Of a DNA stretch of 38,227 nucleotides, positions 1 to 6,664 are shown one piece after another. The notes under the pieces were generated by a model, which saw nothing but the letters and a program-made list of their open reading frames with translations, did no database searches and was not told the origin of the DNA. The stretch covers positions 1 through 38,227 of the forward strand of contig JAGGSN010000100.1 in the NCBI GenBank assembly GCA_021159005.1, read 5' to 3'. A program made the position numbers and the translations under genes. How positions within the stretch are numbered: the first letter of the stretch is position 1; every line of letters starts with the position of its first letter. This stretch comes from Candidatus Zixiibacteriota bacterium. Lineage in GTDB: Bacteria > Zixibacteria > MSB-5A5 > UBA10806 > 4484-95.

Positions 1-8
1 TTCCCGGA

Positions 9-30
9 TTCCCCCGCCGCGGCGGGGGAA
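9..30. repeat. Perfect 22-bp GC-rich palindrome
   Basis: The two 11-base arms TTCCCCCGCCG and CGGCGGGGGAA are exact complements with no loop. Similar C-run/G-run hairpins occur at 6068-6094 and 6201-6219, so this looks like one member of a dispersed palindromic family. Confidence 0.75.
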
Positions 31-262
31 TGACGCAAATGGGTAATCATCAAATTAAAATCAATTACTGAAATCTTATCTATAAATATTTAACAAAATA
101 AAAGATGAAGTGCCGATGTTTATCGGAGTCGCCCAACATCACGCTGCTTTATGGGTTATGAAATAAGCAAGTTTCGATTGTTGGGTATTATTTTAAGAAC
201 TCTATAAAAAAGGCCGGACAGCAGTGAAATATTATGATAATTTCACGGAAAAGTGAAAAAGA

Positions 263-296
263 GGGCGTATCCGTCAATGGCGGATGCCCCTACGCG
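263..296. repeat. Dispersed repeat, GGGCGTATCCGYCAATGGCGGA family, copy 1
   Basis: Thirty-four bases running from GGGCGTATCC to CCTACGCG, closely matching 17508-17541. The centre forms an imperfect hairpin (ATCCGTC against GGCGGAT). Fragments of the same motif (GGGCGTATTGCAATACGCC, CCCCTACGCG) appear at 3776-3807 and 11517-11536. Confidence 0.7.
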
Positions 297-323
297 CTGA
301 TATATATCAAAGCTAAAATGTCA

Positions 324-408
324 GGTTTCTCCCTTTGGTCTGAACCCGACCTGCGAATAATTTACTGTGACAAGAGTTGATAAAGTCACAACCTCAAAGG
401 GAGAAACC
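324..408. repeat. Inverted repeat, 14-bp arms, with inner hairpin
   Basis: GGTTTCTCCCTTTG (324-337) is the exact reverse complement of CAAAGGGAGAAACC (395-408). Inside the 57-base loop TGTGAC (366-371) can pair with GTCACA (385-390). The GGAGAAACCCGA core resembles the element at 8997-9035, so this is probably a diverged member of that family. Confidence 0.6.
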
Positions 409-451
409 CGATACCTTAACTATCGAGGCTTGATAGCTGCTTGATGAAATA

Positions 452-3400
452 TTAGTAATTTGCTCCAAACGAGAAATAATAATCCGGTTTATGAGCGATA
501 TTATACAAATCCGTAGCCCAGGCAACATCCCACCTTAGAACAAAAATACCAAGGTTTGCCTGTGCCGCGAAACCGACACCGCTTTTGGGAGTGCCAAATT
601 TGGGGAAGCCTTTAGCTGTATCCCATAAGTAAAAATCATCCATTGTATCAAAAGCGGCGCCAATATCCCAGAACAGCGAGCCTTTAACCTGCGTCAAAAC
701 CATCCCCAAAGGCCAGCGCATTTTAAAATAATCGATAAATGGGTATCTGAGTTCAAGGTTCATTAAAACATATTTTTCACCGGAATATTCAAAATAATTA
801 TAACCCCTTAAAGGAACCACCATCTTGTTTATATAAATATCTTCCACATCATATATATTGTTTGTTGAAACGGAAGGATCAATCCAGTATGACGTGCCGC
901 CAAGATAATATTTGCGGGCGTTTTCGCCAAACGATGCGCCGCCCGCTAACCGGAAAGCAAAATTATACTCATCTGCAAAATGAAAATACTTGCGGTAATC
1001 AACTTCCAGCGAGGTGAAGGAAAATCCCGATGATACGGCTTTTACCGAATGCTCCAAGGAAACTTTGTATCGTTGACCATAGACAGGACCAACTATGCCC
1101 CAAATAACGCCATCGGATACATACGATAAATTTCCCAACAGCAGATTAGAAGTTTTTGAGGGTAGATATGAAGCATCATCAAGATATTCACGATAGATAG
1201 TTATCTGGGAAAGGCTGCAATCAAGACGACTGAAACGTGTAAATGGGTAGCTCATCAAACCCCAGGCTCCGTAAATCCTATCTGAAAAATAGAGCCATCT
1301 ATAATCGTCCCAGTAAATATTTTTATAATGAAATACACCTGCTCCGTAATCTATTCGATTGCCTAAGAATCTATAAGCAATTTGAATATTAGATTGGTCA
1401 ATCGAATTAATCACATCGGTTATTATATAAAAATGATGGTTGCCAAGCATATCGGAGATTGAAATGTATGATTGTCCTCGAAGCCCGTAAAAATTATCAT
1501 AGCTGAATCCGCCGGCTACCATCTCAGGCGAAAACTTAAGGGAATATTTATTTTTCTTAAATGTCCCATCTGCTGCCAGATATTCAAGTGAATCCGCTTT
1601 AATATCCTCTGCATGTAAATCGCTTTCAGATGTATCCTCGCTTGCAATTAAATCTGCGTCATCCTGTGTTTTTTCATAGCCAGCCCTAAAAATATACCTC
1701 GAATAATCTATATTTGGCTGTTCATCCCGAACGACAGCAGTATCCTCGGCAGATGCTAATAAAGGCTCCTTATCCGGGTATAGTCTGCCCGTTTCTCTGA
1801 ATGAGGTTGGGGGAAGTTCATTATCCTCAGAAGCGGGTTTGATATCTTTGATAACTACAATATCATAGCCATAGCCATTAAAAACGCTGACTGCCATTTT
1901 ATCTCCCTCCGGAGACCATGAGGGAGAAAATACGCCGGTTAAAATATCTGTAATCGGAAAATCCTCGTCTTTGGTGAAATCGTGAATATATATATTGGCT
2001 ATGCCATTGCGGTAAGATACATAAGCAAGCATATCGCCATCGGGTGAATAATCAGGTTGAAAGCTCTTGGTGTCATCATTGGTTAAAGATTCGATGTTAT
2101 TAGAATCTAAATCGTAAATAAAAATATTATAATTGCCGTAAACAAATGACGTATCTGATGTATCTATAGAATTATCCACCGGTCGGTCGGAGGCAAAGGC
2201 GATTTTACTGCCATCAGGCGAAAAATCGGCATCCGTCTCATCGTATTTATTATAAGTTAAGCGAACAAATCTATCCGCCTCGATATCATACATATAAAGA
2301 TCAGAAAAACCGTTTTGAATGCCTGTTACAACAATCTTATCATCTTGGGGAGACCAGTCGGGATCTCTTAAGCCTCCGAGATGAGGTTTATATTTCAAGT
2401 ATATATCCTTACTTTCAACATCAAGGAAGAATAAGGCATCCTCACCATGTGATTTGGCAATGAAAACTACCTTTGAACCATCAGGCGACCACGATATCCC
2501 AGAAAAATATGAATGCAGCGATTCCAGATCGCCGGATTTTTCCGCTGCTACGATTTTATCGATAACCTGTCCGTCAATAGCTGAAATCACGAAAATATCA
2601 TTGAAGCGGTCCGAATACCCATCACGAGGGCTGGCTCTATCGGAGGTAATAACCATACGGTCTTTTTTGGGCGACCATTGCGGGTTTGAATTGAATACGG
2701 AACCATCTTCCCGATGATCTGTAAGGGCTTTGCCTATTTCGTCATAAGTGCTTCTCTTCGATAGTTCCGGCCAGTAAACCCGCCGCAGTTCTATCTGCCA
2801 ATCTTTAGAGAGCTTTTCAATTTTAGTTCCGATAGAGGCATTCACCGCTTTTTCAATTGTGAATAGAGCTTTGCCTTTCTTGAAAAGCTCCGGGATTTTT
2901 TGCTCGCCATAAGTATCTGCAATATAGGCTATCAGCGCATGTCCGGCTTTGTAATTTAGCAAACCGTTTAACTGGCTAATTGGCGGCAGATACCCTTCAA
3001 TAACGGCATCCCGCATATACATATCTTCCTCATAGGTCCAACCGAGATGCGAGGAATACTCGGCATATCCCTCCGCCAGCCATAACGGCATCCTAAAAAA
3101 AGCCCGGGATGATAGAATAGACCCTATAGCGTTTTCATACAACAGGTTAAATGTAACCGCGTGAGTTAGCTCATGATGAAGCACATGCCGAAAATTCTCA
3201 TAAGAACCATCAAAAGGAACAACAATTCTGTTTTTAAATATTTCAGTAAAACCGCCAACACCTTCAGGCAAAAGTTCCGATGTTACATTAGTTTGCTGAA
3301 AATCATTAGGTGATGAATAAATAATTACCGGCACGCGGGCAGTTAGCTCATGGTCTAATTCATCTTTTATGATAGCATAAGCGTTTTCAAGCGCTCCGGC

Positions 3401-3571
3401 GGCAAAAGTCGCTATTGAGTCCTGATTTTCATTCATATATATGTCGAAATTATGAGTCTGGATATAACACCAATCATAGTTTTGGTAATGGACTTTATTT
3501 TGTCCGAAATACACCTCTTGCCCCATAGCGGATACGGCTAATATTATAATCAGCAAGATTATCTTCTTCAT
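452..3571 (-). CDS. Outer-membrane fusion: MA-type metallopeptidase, TolB-like propeller and C-terminal beta-barrel
   Basis: A 1039-residue exported protein. The first 17 or so residues form a signal peptide (lysines, a hydrophobic stretch, then SAMGQ). Residues about 40-280 resemble the peptidase MA group: H133-E134-L-T-H137 is the zinc HExxH motif, and E167 in the EGYAEY segment is a good third ligand. Residues about 285-600 contain repeated W-S-P-(D/E)-G-x-K/D-(I/M) blocks, the hallmark of PD40/TolB-type beta-propeller repeats. The last 350 residues alternate polar and aromatic positions and end in Tyr, as expected of a BamA/surface-antigen-like barrel. The enzyme's substrate cannot be read from the sequence. 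It stands alone on the minus strand, downstream of murA with a 334-base repeat-containing gap between them. A GAAGGGA ribosome-binding site precedes the ATG. Confidence 0.85.
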   Translation of the reverse strand: MKKIILLIIILAVSAMGQEVYFGQNKVHYQNYDWCYIQTHNFDIYMNENQDSIATFAAGALENAYAIIKDELDHELTARVPVIIYSSPNDFQQTNVTSELLPEGVGGFTEIFKNRIVVPFDGSYENFRHVLHHELTHAVTFNLLYENAIGSILSSRAFFRMPLWLAEGYAEYSSHLGWTYEEDMYMRDAVIEGYLPPISQLNGLLNYKAGHALIAYIADTYGEQKIPELFKKGKALFTIEKAVNASIGTKIEKLSKDWQIELRRVYWPELSKRSTYDEIGKALTDHREDGSVFNSNPQWSPKKDRMVITSDRASPRDGYSDRFNDIFVISAIDGQVIDKIVAAEKSGDLESLHSYFSGISWSPDGSKVVFIAKSHGEDALFFLDVESKDIYLKYKPHLGGLRDPDWSPQDDKIVVTGIQNGFSDLYMYDIEADRFVRLTYNKYDETDADFSPDGSKIAFASDRPVDNSIDTSDTSFVYGNYNIFIYDLDSNNIESLTNDDTKSFQPDYSPDGDMLAYVSYRNGIANIYIHDFTKDEDFPITDILTGVFSPSWSPEGDKMAVSVFNGYGYDIVVIKDIKPASEDNELPPTSFRETGRLYPDKEPLLASAEDTAVVRDEQPNIDYSRYIFRAGYEKTQDDADLIASEDTSESDLHAEDIKADSLEYLAADGTFKKNKYSLKFSPEMVAGGFSYDNFYGLRGQSYISISDMLGNHHFYIITDVINSIDQSNIQIAYRFLGNRIDYGAGVFHYKNIYWDDYRWLYFSDRIYGAWGLMSYPFTRFSRLDCSLSQITIYREYLDDASYLPSKTSNLLLGNLSYVSDGVIWGIVGPVYGQRYKVSLEHSVKAVSSGFSFTSLEVDYRKYFHFADEYNFAFRLAGGASFGENARKYYLGGTSYWIDPSVSTNNIYDVEDIYINKMVVPLRGYNYFEYSGEKYVLMNLELRYPFIDYFKMRWPLGMVLTQVKGSLFWDIGAAFDTMDDFYLWDTAKGFPKFGTPKSGVGFAAQANLGIFVLRWDVAWATDLYNIAHKPDYYFSFGANY

Positions 3572-3659
3572 GATATTATTTCCCTTCGCTTAGATTTATT
3601 TTGATTTACCGCGTTTTTTAAAGGTGGTAATGTTTAAATACTTTGCATAATTTTTATGT

Positions 3660-3701
3660 TGTGTCAGTTCGTAGTCCGCCTAAGGCGGATGAACTGACAC
3701 A
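3660..3701. repeat. Cruciform-type inverted repeat with nested palindrome
   Basis: The outer arms TGTGTCAGTTC (3660-3670) and GAACTGACACA (3691-3701) are exact complements. Between them lies a second palindrome, TCCGCCTAAGGCGGA (3675-3689). The same inner core with TTA for TAA at its centre recurs at 38196-38210. Confidence 0.8.
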
Positions 3702-3780
3702 TTTTGCTCGACAAGAATATCGGCAGGTTACGTTTCATTACAGCCTGCCTGAACAGATGATAATATGCACCGCGCGTAGG

Positions 3781-3798
3781 GGCGTATTGCAATACGCC
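3781..3798. repeat. Perfect 18-bp palindrome
   Basis: GGCGTATTG is followed directly by its complement CAATACGCC. It belongs with the GGGCGTAT/CCCCTACGCG family seen at 263-296, 11517-11536 and 17508-17541. Confidence 0.75.
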
Positions 3799-3860
3799 TC
3801 TATACGTTGCGTTCATAGAAAAACTTATTGTATTCAAAGGAATTCCAATTAATAATTATT

Positions 3861-3894
3861 TATCAACAAAATGCTAGAATAATAATTCTGCATT
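3861..3894 (-). terminator. Candidate intrinsic terminator of murA
   Basis: Read on the minus strand, about ten bases beyond the murA stop, AATGC-AGAAT pairs with ATTCT-GCATT around a four-base loop with a single bulge, followed by TTTTG. The stem is AT-rich, so termination may be weak. Confidence 0.4.
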
Positions 3895-3905
3895 ACCTTC
3901 TATTT

Positions 3906-5168
3906 TTACGCTTTCAGACGCTGTATATCGGCGCCGAGCTTCTGAAGTTTTGCTTCAATATGCTCGTATCCTCTATCGATATGATAGACCCTAAGTATCT
4001 CAGACTTTCCGGATGCCGCCAGTGCCGCTACCACAAGGCCTGCGCCCGCTCTGATATCAGAGGCCATAACAGAGGCGCCATTAAGGCGGTTTACACCGGT
4101 TATTACAGCCTCCTGCCCGGCTATTTTTATGTCGGCACCGAGACGGATTAACTCCATTACATGGGTAAAACGGTCTGTAAATACTGTTTCAATGATATGC
4201 GATATGCCTTTGGATATACAGCATAAAGACATCATCGAGGCTTGAAGGTCAGTTGGAAAGCCGGGATAGGGGAAAGTGGTTAAGTCGATAGACTCAAGCC
4301 TTCCGCCGCTGGAAACTTTCAAGCCGTTCTTTTGCGGTTTGAATTTCATGCCTGCCTTTTCGAGCTTGGCTATGACAACACTCAGGTAATCATCACAGCG
4401 AGGCTTAATCACGATTTCACCTCCGGTAATGCCGGCGGCGGCTATCATAGTGCCAGCCTCAAGCCGGTCTGGCATTACGCTATATTCAACAGGCTTAAGC
4501 CTTCTAACTCCTTCAATTTCGATTGTATTATTGCCGGCTCCTTTGATTTTCGCGCCGGCTTTATTCAAAAAGTCAGCCAGGTCAATCACCTCCGGGTCGC
4601 AGGCGGCGTTTACAATCGTAGTTTTTCCATCAGCCAAACAGGCGGCCATTATCACGTTTTCAGTGCCGGTGTGGGATGGTTTATCGAAATGAATAGCAGC
4701 GCCTTTAAGCTTTTTGATGGAAACAGTTACATAGCCTTTCCCTTCGGTAATTTTGGCTCCAAGCGCGGCAAAAGCGGTTAGGTGATAGTCAATTGGCCGC
4801 GGTCCCAAAACACAGCCGCCTGGAAGCGATACTTTCGCTTTTTTCAGACGCGCCAGAAGCGGCCCCATTACCATAAATGATGCTCTCATCTTGCGCACAA
4901 GCTCGTAGGGAGCCTCATAACCGCTTAAATTTGAGGCATCCATTATAACAATATGCTCTTTTTTGTCCCACTCTGATTTGACACCAAGATGGTTTAGAAC
5001 GTTTAAAATGGTTTCGATATCAGCGAGATTTGGCACATTTTTTATTGTTGTTTTGCCTTTTTCGACTAATAATCCGGCAATAAGTATAGGCAAGGCCGCA
5101 TTTTTTGAACCGGATATCTCAACAGTTCCCGATAATCTCTTTCCCCCGTGAATTACAAATTTATCCAT
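3906..5168 (-). CDS. murA: UDP-N-acetylglucosamine 1-carboxyvinyltransferase MurA
   Basis: First committed enzyme of peptidoglycan synthesis. It transfers enolpyruvate from PEP to UDP-GlcNAc in the cytoplasm. The 420-residue length is normal for the family. The SGSKNAALP segment carries the conserved lysine (K22) and asparagine. The catalytic-loop cysteine is C119 in PGGCVLGPRPID, so the enzyme should have the fosfomycin-sensitive Cys form rather than the Asp form. RKMRAS (residues 92-97) and the duplicated EPSP-synthase-like inside-out barrel layout also fit. The gene diverges from lpxH. A TATAAT-like -10 lies at 5192-5197 on the minus strand, and an inverted repeat spans both promoters. GGGAG sits upstream of the ATG. 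Murein and lipid A synthesis both draw on UDP-GlcNAc, which makes the pairing with lpxH notable. Confidence 0.97.
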   Translation of the reverse strand: MDKFVIHGGKRLSGTVEISGSKNAALPILIAGLLVEKGKTTIKNVPNLADIETILNVLNHLGVKSEWDKKEHIVIMDASNLSGYEAPYELVRKMRASFMVMGPLLARLKKAKVSLPGGCVLGPRPIDYHLTAFAALGAKITEGKGYVTVSIKKLKGAAIHFDKPSHTGTENVIMAACLADGKTTIVNAACDPEVIDLADFLNKAGAKIKGAGNNTIEIEGVRRLKPVEYSVMPDRLEAGTMIAAAGITGGEIVIKPRCDDYLSVVIAKLEKAGMKFKPQKNGLKVSSGGRLESIDLTTFPYPGFPTDLQASMMSLCCISKGISHIIETVFTDRFTHVMELIRLGADIKIAGQEAVITGVNRLNGASVMASDIRAGAGLVVAALAASGKSEILRVYHIDRGYEHIEAKLQKLGADIQRLKA

Positions 5169-5191
5169 AATTTTCCTGCTCCCGTTATTTT

Positions 5192-5223
5192 ATTATACCT
5201 CCTGAAACTTATTTTAGATTCAA
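5192..5223 (-). promoter_or_regulatory. Candidate murA promoter
   Basis: On the minus strand a perfect TATAAT (5192-5197) is preceded by TTGAAT (5218-5223) at a rather long 20-base spacing. Half of the 10-bp inverted repeat described separately lies in the spacer. Confidence 0.45.
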
Positions 5224-5244
5224 AAAGATTGCCTGTTTCAGGAG
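5199..5244. promoter_or_regulatory. Operator-like inverted repeat between murA and lpxH
   Basis: CTCCTGAAAC (5199-5208) and GTTTCAGGAG (5235-5244) are exact reverse complements separated by 26 bases. Each arm sits in the -35/-10 spacer of one of two divergent promoter candidates. Start-to-start spacing of the arms is 36 bases, between three and four helical turns. A dimeric regulator, or DNA looping, could act on both genes. No known regulator motif is recognised. Confidence 0.5.
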
Positions 5245-5257
5245 AATAAATTATACT
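5229..5257 (+). promoter_or_regulatory. Candidate lpxH promoter
   Basis: TTGCCT (5229-5234), exactly 17 bases, then TATACT (5252-5257). The predicted start of transcription near 5264 lies upstream of the chosen lpxH start codon. The right arm of the inverted repeat occupies the spacer. Confidence 0.55.
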
Positions 5258-5295
5258 GTCGCAGTTTGTAATTGTCAAATAAACTACGGGAGTTT

Positions 5296-6042
5296 ATGAA
5301 TAAAAGCCGCATGAATAATCATAATTTTAAAAATAGCGGGTCTGTTTACTTTATTTCTGATGCTCATCTCTCTATGAAAGACACTGCTAACGAGGAGTTA
5401 TTGGTCGAATTCCTGAATACAATCAGGGAAAAAGCCAGCCATTTATATATACTCGGCGACCTTTTTGATTTCTGGTTCGAGTACAAATATGCTGTGCCGG
5501 CGGCATATTTCAAGATATTATCGTGTTTGCATAATCTATCGCAAAGCGGTGTTAAGGTAATTTATCTTCCCGGCAACCATGATTTCTGGATGGGCGACTA
5601 TTTACAGCGTCAGGTTGGGATTACTCTGGCCGGCGATAGCCTCAATGTCGAACATCAGGGGAAAAAGCTGCATCTTACTCACGGTGATGGTTTGGCTTAT
5701 GACGATAGCGGCTACAGATTCATCAAGAAGGTATTCCGATTTAAGCTTAATATCTGGCTGTATAAACTATTGCCGGTTGATTGGGCCTATAGGCTGGCAT
5801 TAAGGACATCCGGCGCCTCGCGGGAATACACCTCCGTTAAGGGCAAGGATATGCAGGGCTATTATGATTATGTTAAGGTGAAGCTTCAGGCTAATTTTGA
5901 TGCTGTCATTATGGGGCATACTCATCAACCAGAAATAAAGTCAATCAATAATGGATTGTACATAAACAGCGGCGACTGGATTGAGCATTACAGCTATGTT
6001 GTGTTGGAGGGTGGGAAATTTAAATTGGAATATTTCAAATAA
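5296..6042 (+). CDS. lpxH: UDP-2,3-diacylglucosamine diphosphatase, LpxH-type metallophosphoesterase
   Basis: Predicted to cleave UDP-2,3-diacylglucosamine to lipid X and UMP in lipid A synthesis. All calcineurin-like metal motifs are in order: D-A-H in FISDAHLS, GDLFDFW, GNHDFW, THGD and GHTHQPE. The family is best placed by GDLFDFW plus the 248-residue length. GNHD in place of the proteobacterial GNRD is common in related LpxH branches, but it leaves some doubt about the exact substrate. I chose ATG 5296 because GGGAG lies just before it, although the spacing is only three bases. The longer TTG frame from 5272 has no ribosome-binding site. No other lipid A gene is nearby, and the only neighbour sharing the control region is murA. 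Confidence 0.85.
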   Translation: MNKSRMNNHNFKNSGSVYFISDAHLSMKDTANEELLVEFLNTIREKASHLYILGDLFDFWFEYKYAVPAAYFKILSCLHNLSQSGVKVIYLPGNHDFWMGDYLQRQVGITLAGDSLNVEHQGKKLHLTHGDGLAYDDSGYRFIKKVFRFKLNIWLYKLLPVDWAYRLALRTSGASREYTSVKGKDMQGYYDYVKVKLQANFDAVIMGHTHQPEIKSINNGLYINSGDWIEHYSYVVLEGGKFKLEYFK

Positions 6043-6061
6043 CAGGAGAAGATACGATATA

Positions 6062-6230
6062 GGGTGCCCCACTCCCGCCCAAGGCGGGAGTGGGTTACCT
6101 CATGGTCAAGTTATAGTTGGTATTGTGGAAAACGAGATGTTCCGATATCGATTGATAGTTATGAATTGTGAAGTTTGGCAGCTTTTGTGAAAGTATCCCA
6201 CCCCCGCTTGAGGCGGGGGATAGGGCACCC
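6062..6230. repeat. Inverted pair of GC-rich hairpin repeats
   Basis: Left copy: CCCACTCCCGCC (6068-6079) pairs with GGCGGGAGTGGG (6083-6094) around a three-base loop, preceded by GGGTGCCCC. Right copy: CCCCCGC (6201-6207) pairs with GCGGGGG (6213-6219), followed by GGGCACCCG. The reverse complement of the right copy matches the left over roughly 38 bases with several changes, so the two are inverted copies enclosing about 100 AT-rich bases. No transposase frame lies between them. Confidence 0.65.
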
Positions 6231-6302
6231 GGGCAAGCACGCATCCATATTTTTCTATATTCATGCCGAGAAAGCCAAGTAGGTCTGGTTCTACGCCTGA
6301 GG

Positions 6303-6428
6303 AGCTTGTTGAAAAACCTAAATTATAGTCTTTGCAAGCGATTTGAATCAATCCGAATGTATGATATCAAACAAGTTACAGATTGCTGCGTTGCCCGAAG
6401 GCTACTCGCAATGACTTTTTCAACAAGC
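6303..6428. mobile_element. MITE-like non-autonomous element with 13-bp terminal inverted repeats
   Basis: GCTTGTTGAAAAA (6304-6316) is the exact reverse complement of TTTTTCAACAAGC (6416-6428). CCTGAGG occurs immediately outside on both sides (6296-6302 and 6429-6435), as a target-site duplication would. Removing the element and one duplicate rejoins a repeat (GGTTCTACGCCTGAGGCGGGGAG...) that matches 8997-9030, so an uninterrupted relative of the empty site exists in this window. The 126-base element is too short to encode a transposase. The parent transposon family cannot be named from the ends alone. Confidence 0.8.
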
Positions 6429-6435
6429 CCTGAGG

Positions 6436-6546
6436 CGGGGAGAAACCCGACACCTCCACATTGCCTATAAGATTGATGATTATTATTGAGTGTATCTTGA
6501 ATAATAAACGCACTGAAAAGGCAAGTCTCGTCCGCGGCGGTGGATG
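6436..6546. repeat. Dispersed long repeat, copy A
   Basis: From AGAAACCCGAC to GCGGCGGTGGATG this matches 9025-9129 in the same orientation, with about eleven substitutions and one gap by eye. The left part of this copy was split off by the MITE-like insertion at 6303-6428. Confidence 0.8.
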
Positions 6547-6664
6547 TTCTACCTGCCTAAAAAACTTTGGGGAAACTTTAAAGATTAATAAAACTTGATT
6601 TTTGCCATAATAAATTTATTTTATACCAGTTACAATATAACTATTTGGATGAAGCGCAAATTTA

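Larger units (their letters stand above)
1..451. other. Gene-free repeat-rich leader region
   Basis: I see no credible gene in these 451 bases. The stretch is built of palindromes and pieces of repeats found elsewhere in the window: a perfect GC-rich palindrome near the left edge, a copy of the GGGCGTATCC family at 263-296, and a wide inverted repeat at 324-408. The segment 207-226 (containing GGCCGGACAGCAGT) recurs in inverted orientation near 38174-38194, at the other end of the window. The region lies downstream of the minus-strand barrel protein gene, so it may also carry that gene's terminator, but no convincing T-tract hairpin was found. Confidence 0.6.
3572..3905. other. Gene-free interval with palindromes and a candidate murA terminator
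   Basis: These 334 bases between the barrel protein and murA hold no supportable gene. They contain the cruciform-like repeat 3660-3701, a smaller GGCAGG/CCTGCC inverted pair (3722-3749), the perfect palindrome 3781-3798 and a terminator-like hairpin beside murA. Short open frames here run across the repeats and have no recognisable content. Confidence 0.6.
6043..6664. other. Repeat-dense intergenic region
   Basis: No gene is supported in these 622 bases. They contain an inverted pair of GC-rich hairpin elements (6062-6230), a MITE-like insertion flanked by a duplicated CCTGAGG (6296-6435), and a repeat shared with 9025-9129. The open frames that cross the region traverse these palindromes and look like chance. 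The last 60 bases before 6665 are AT-rich and could hold the promoter of the broken gene. Confidence 0.6.

Noticed and set aside
4332-4781. Long open frame opposite murA, and similar frames opposite clpX, purA and the OmpA gene
   Set aside because: Antisense to confidently identified genes, with no recognisable product. Explained by codon bias of the real gene.
5272-5295. Upstream TTG start for lpxH
   Set aside because: It has no ribosome-binding site and adds eight residues not typical of the family.
6303-6428. Transposase gene within the inverted-repeat element
   Set aside because: The element is only 126 bases, and the short frame in it has no transposase features.
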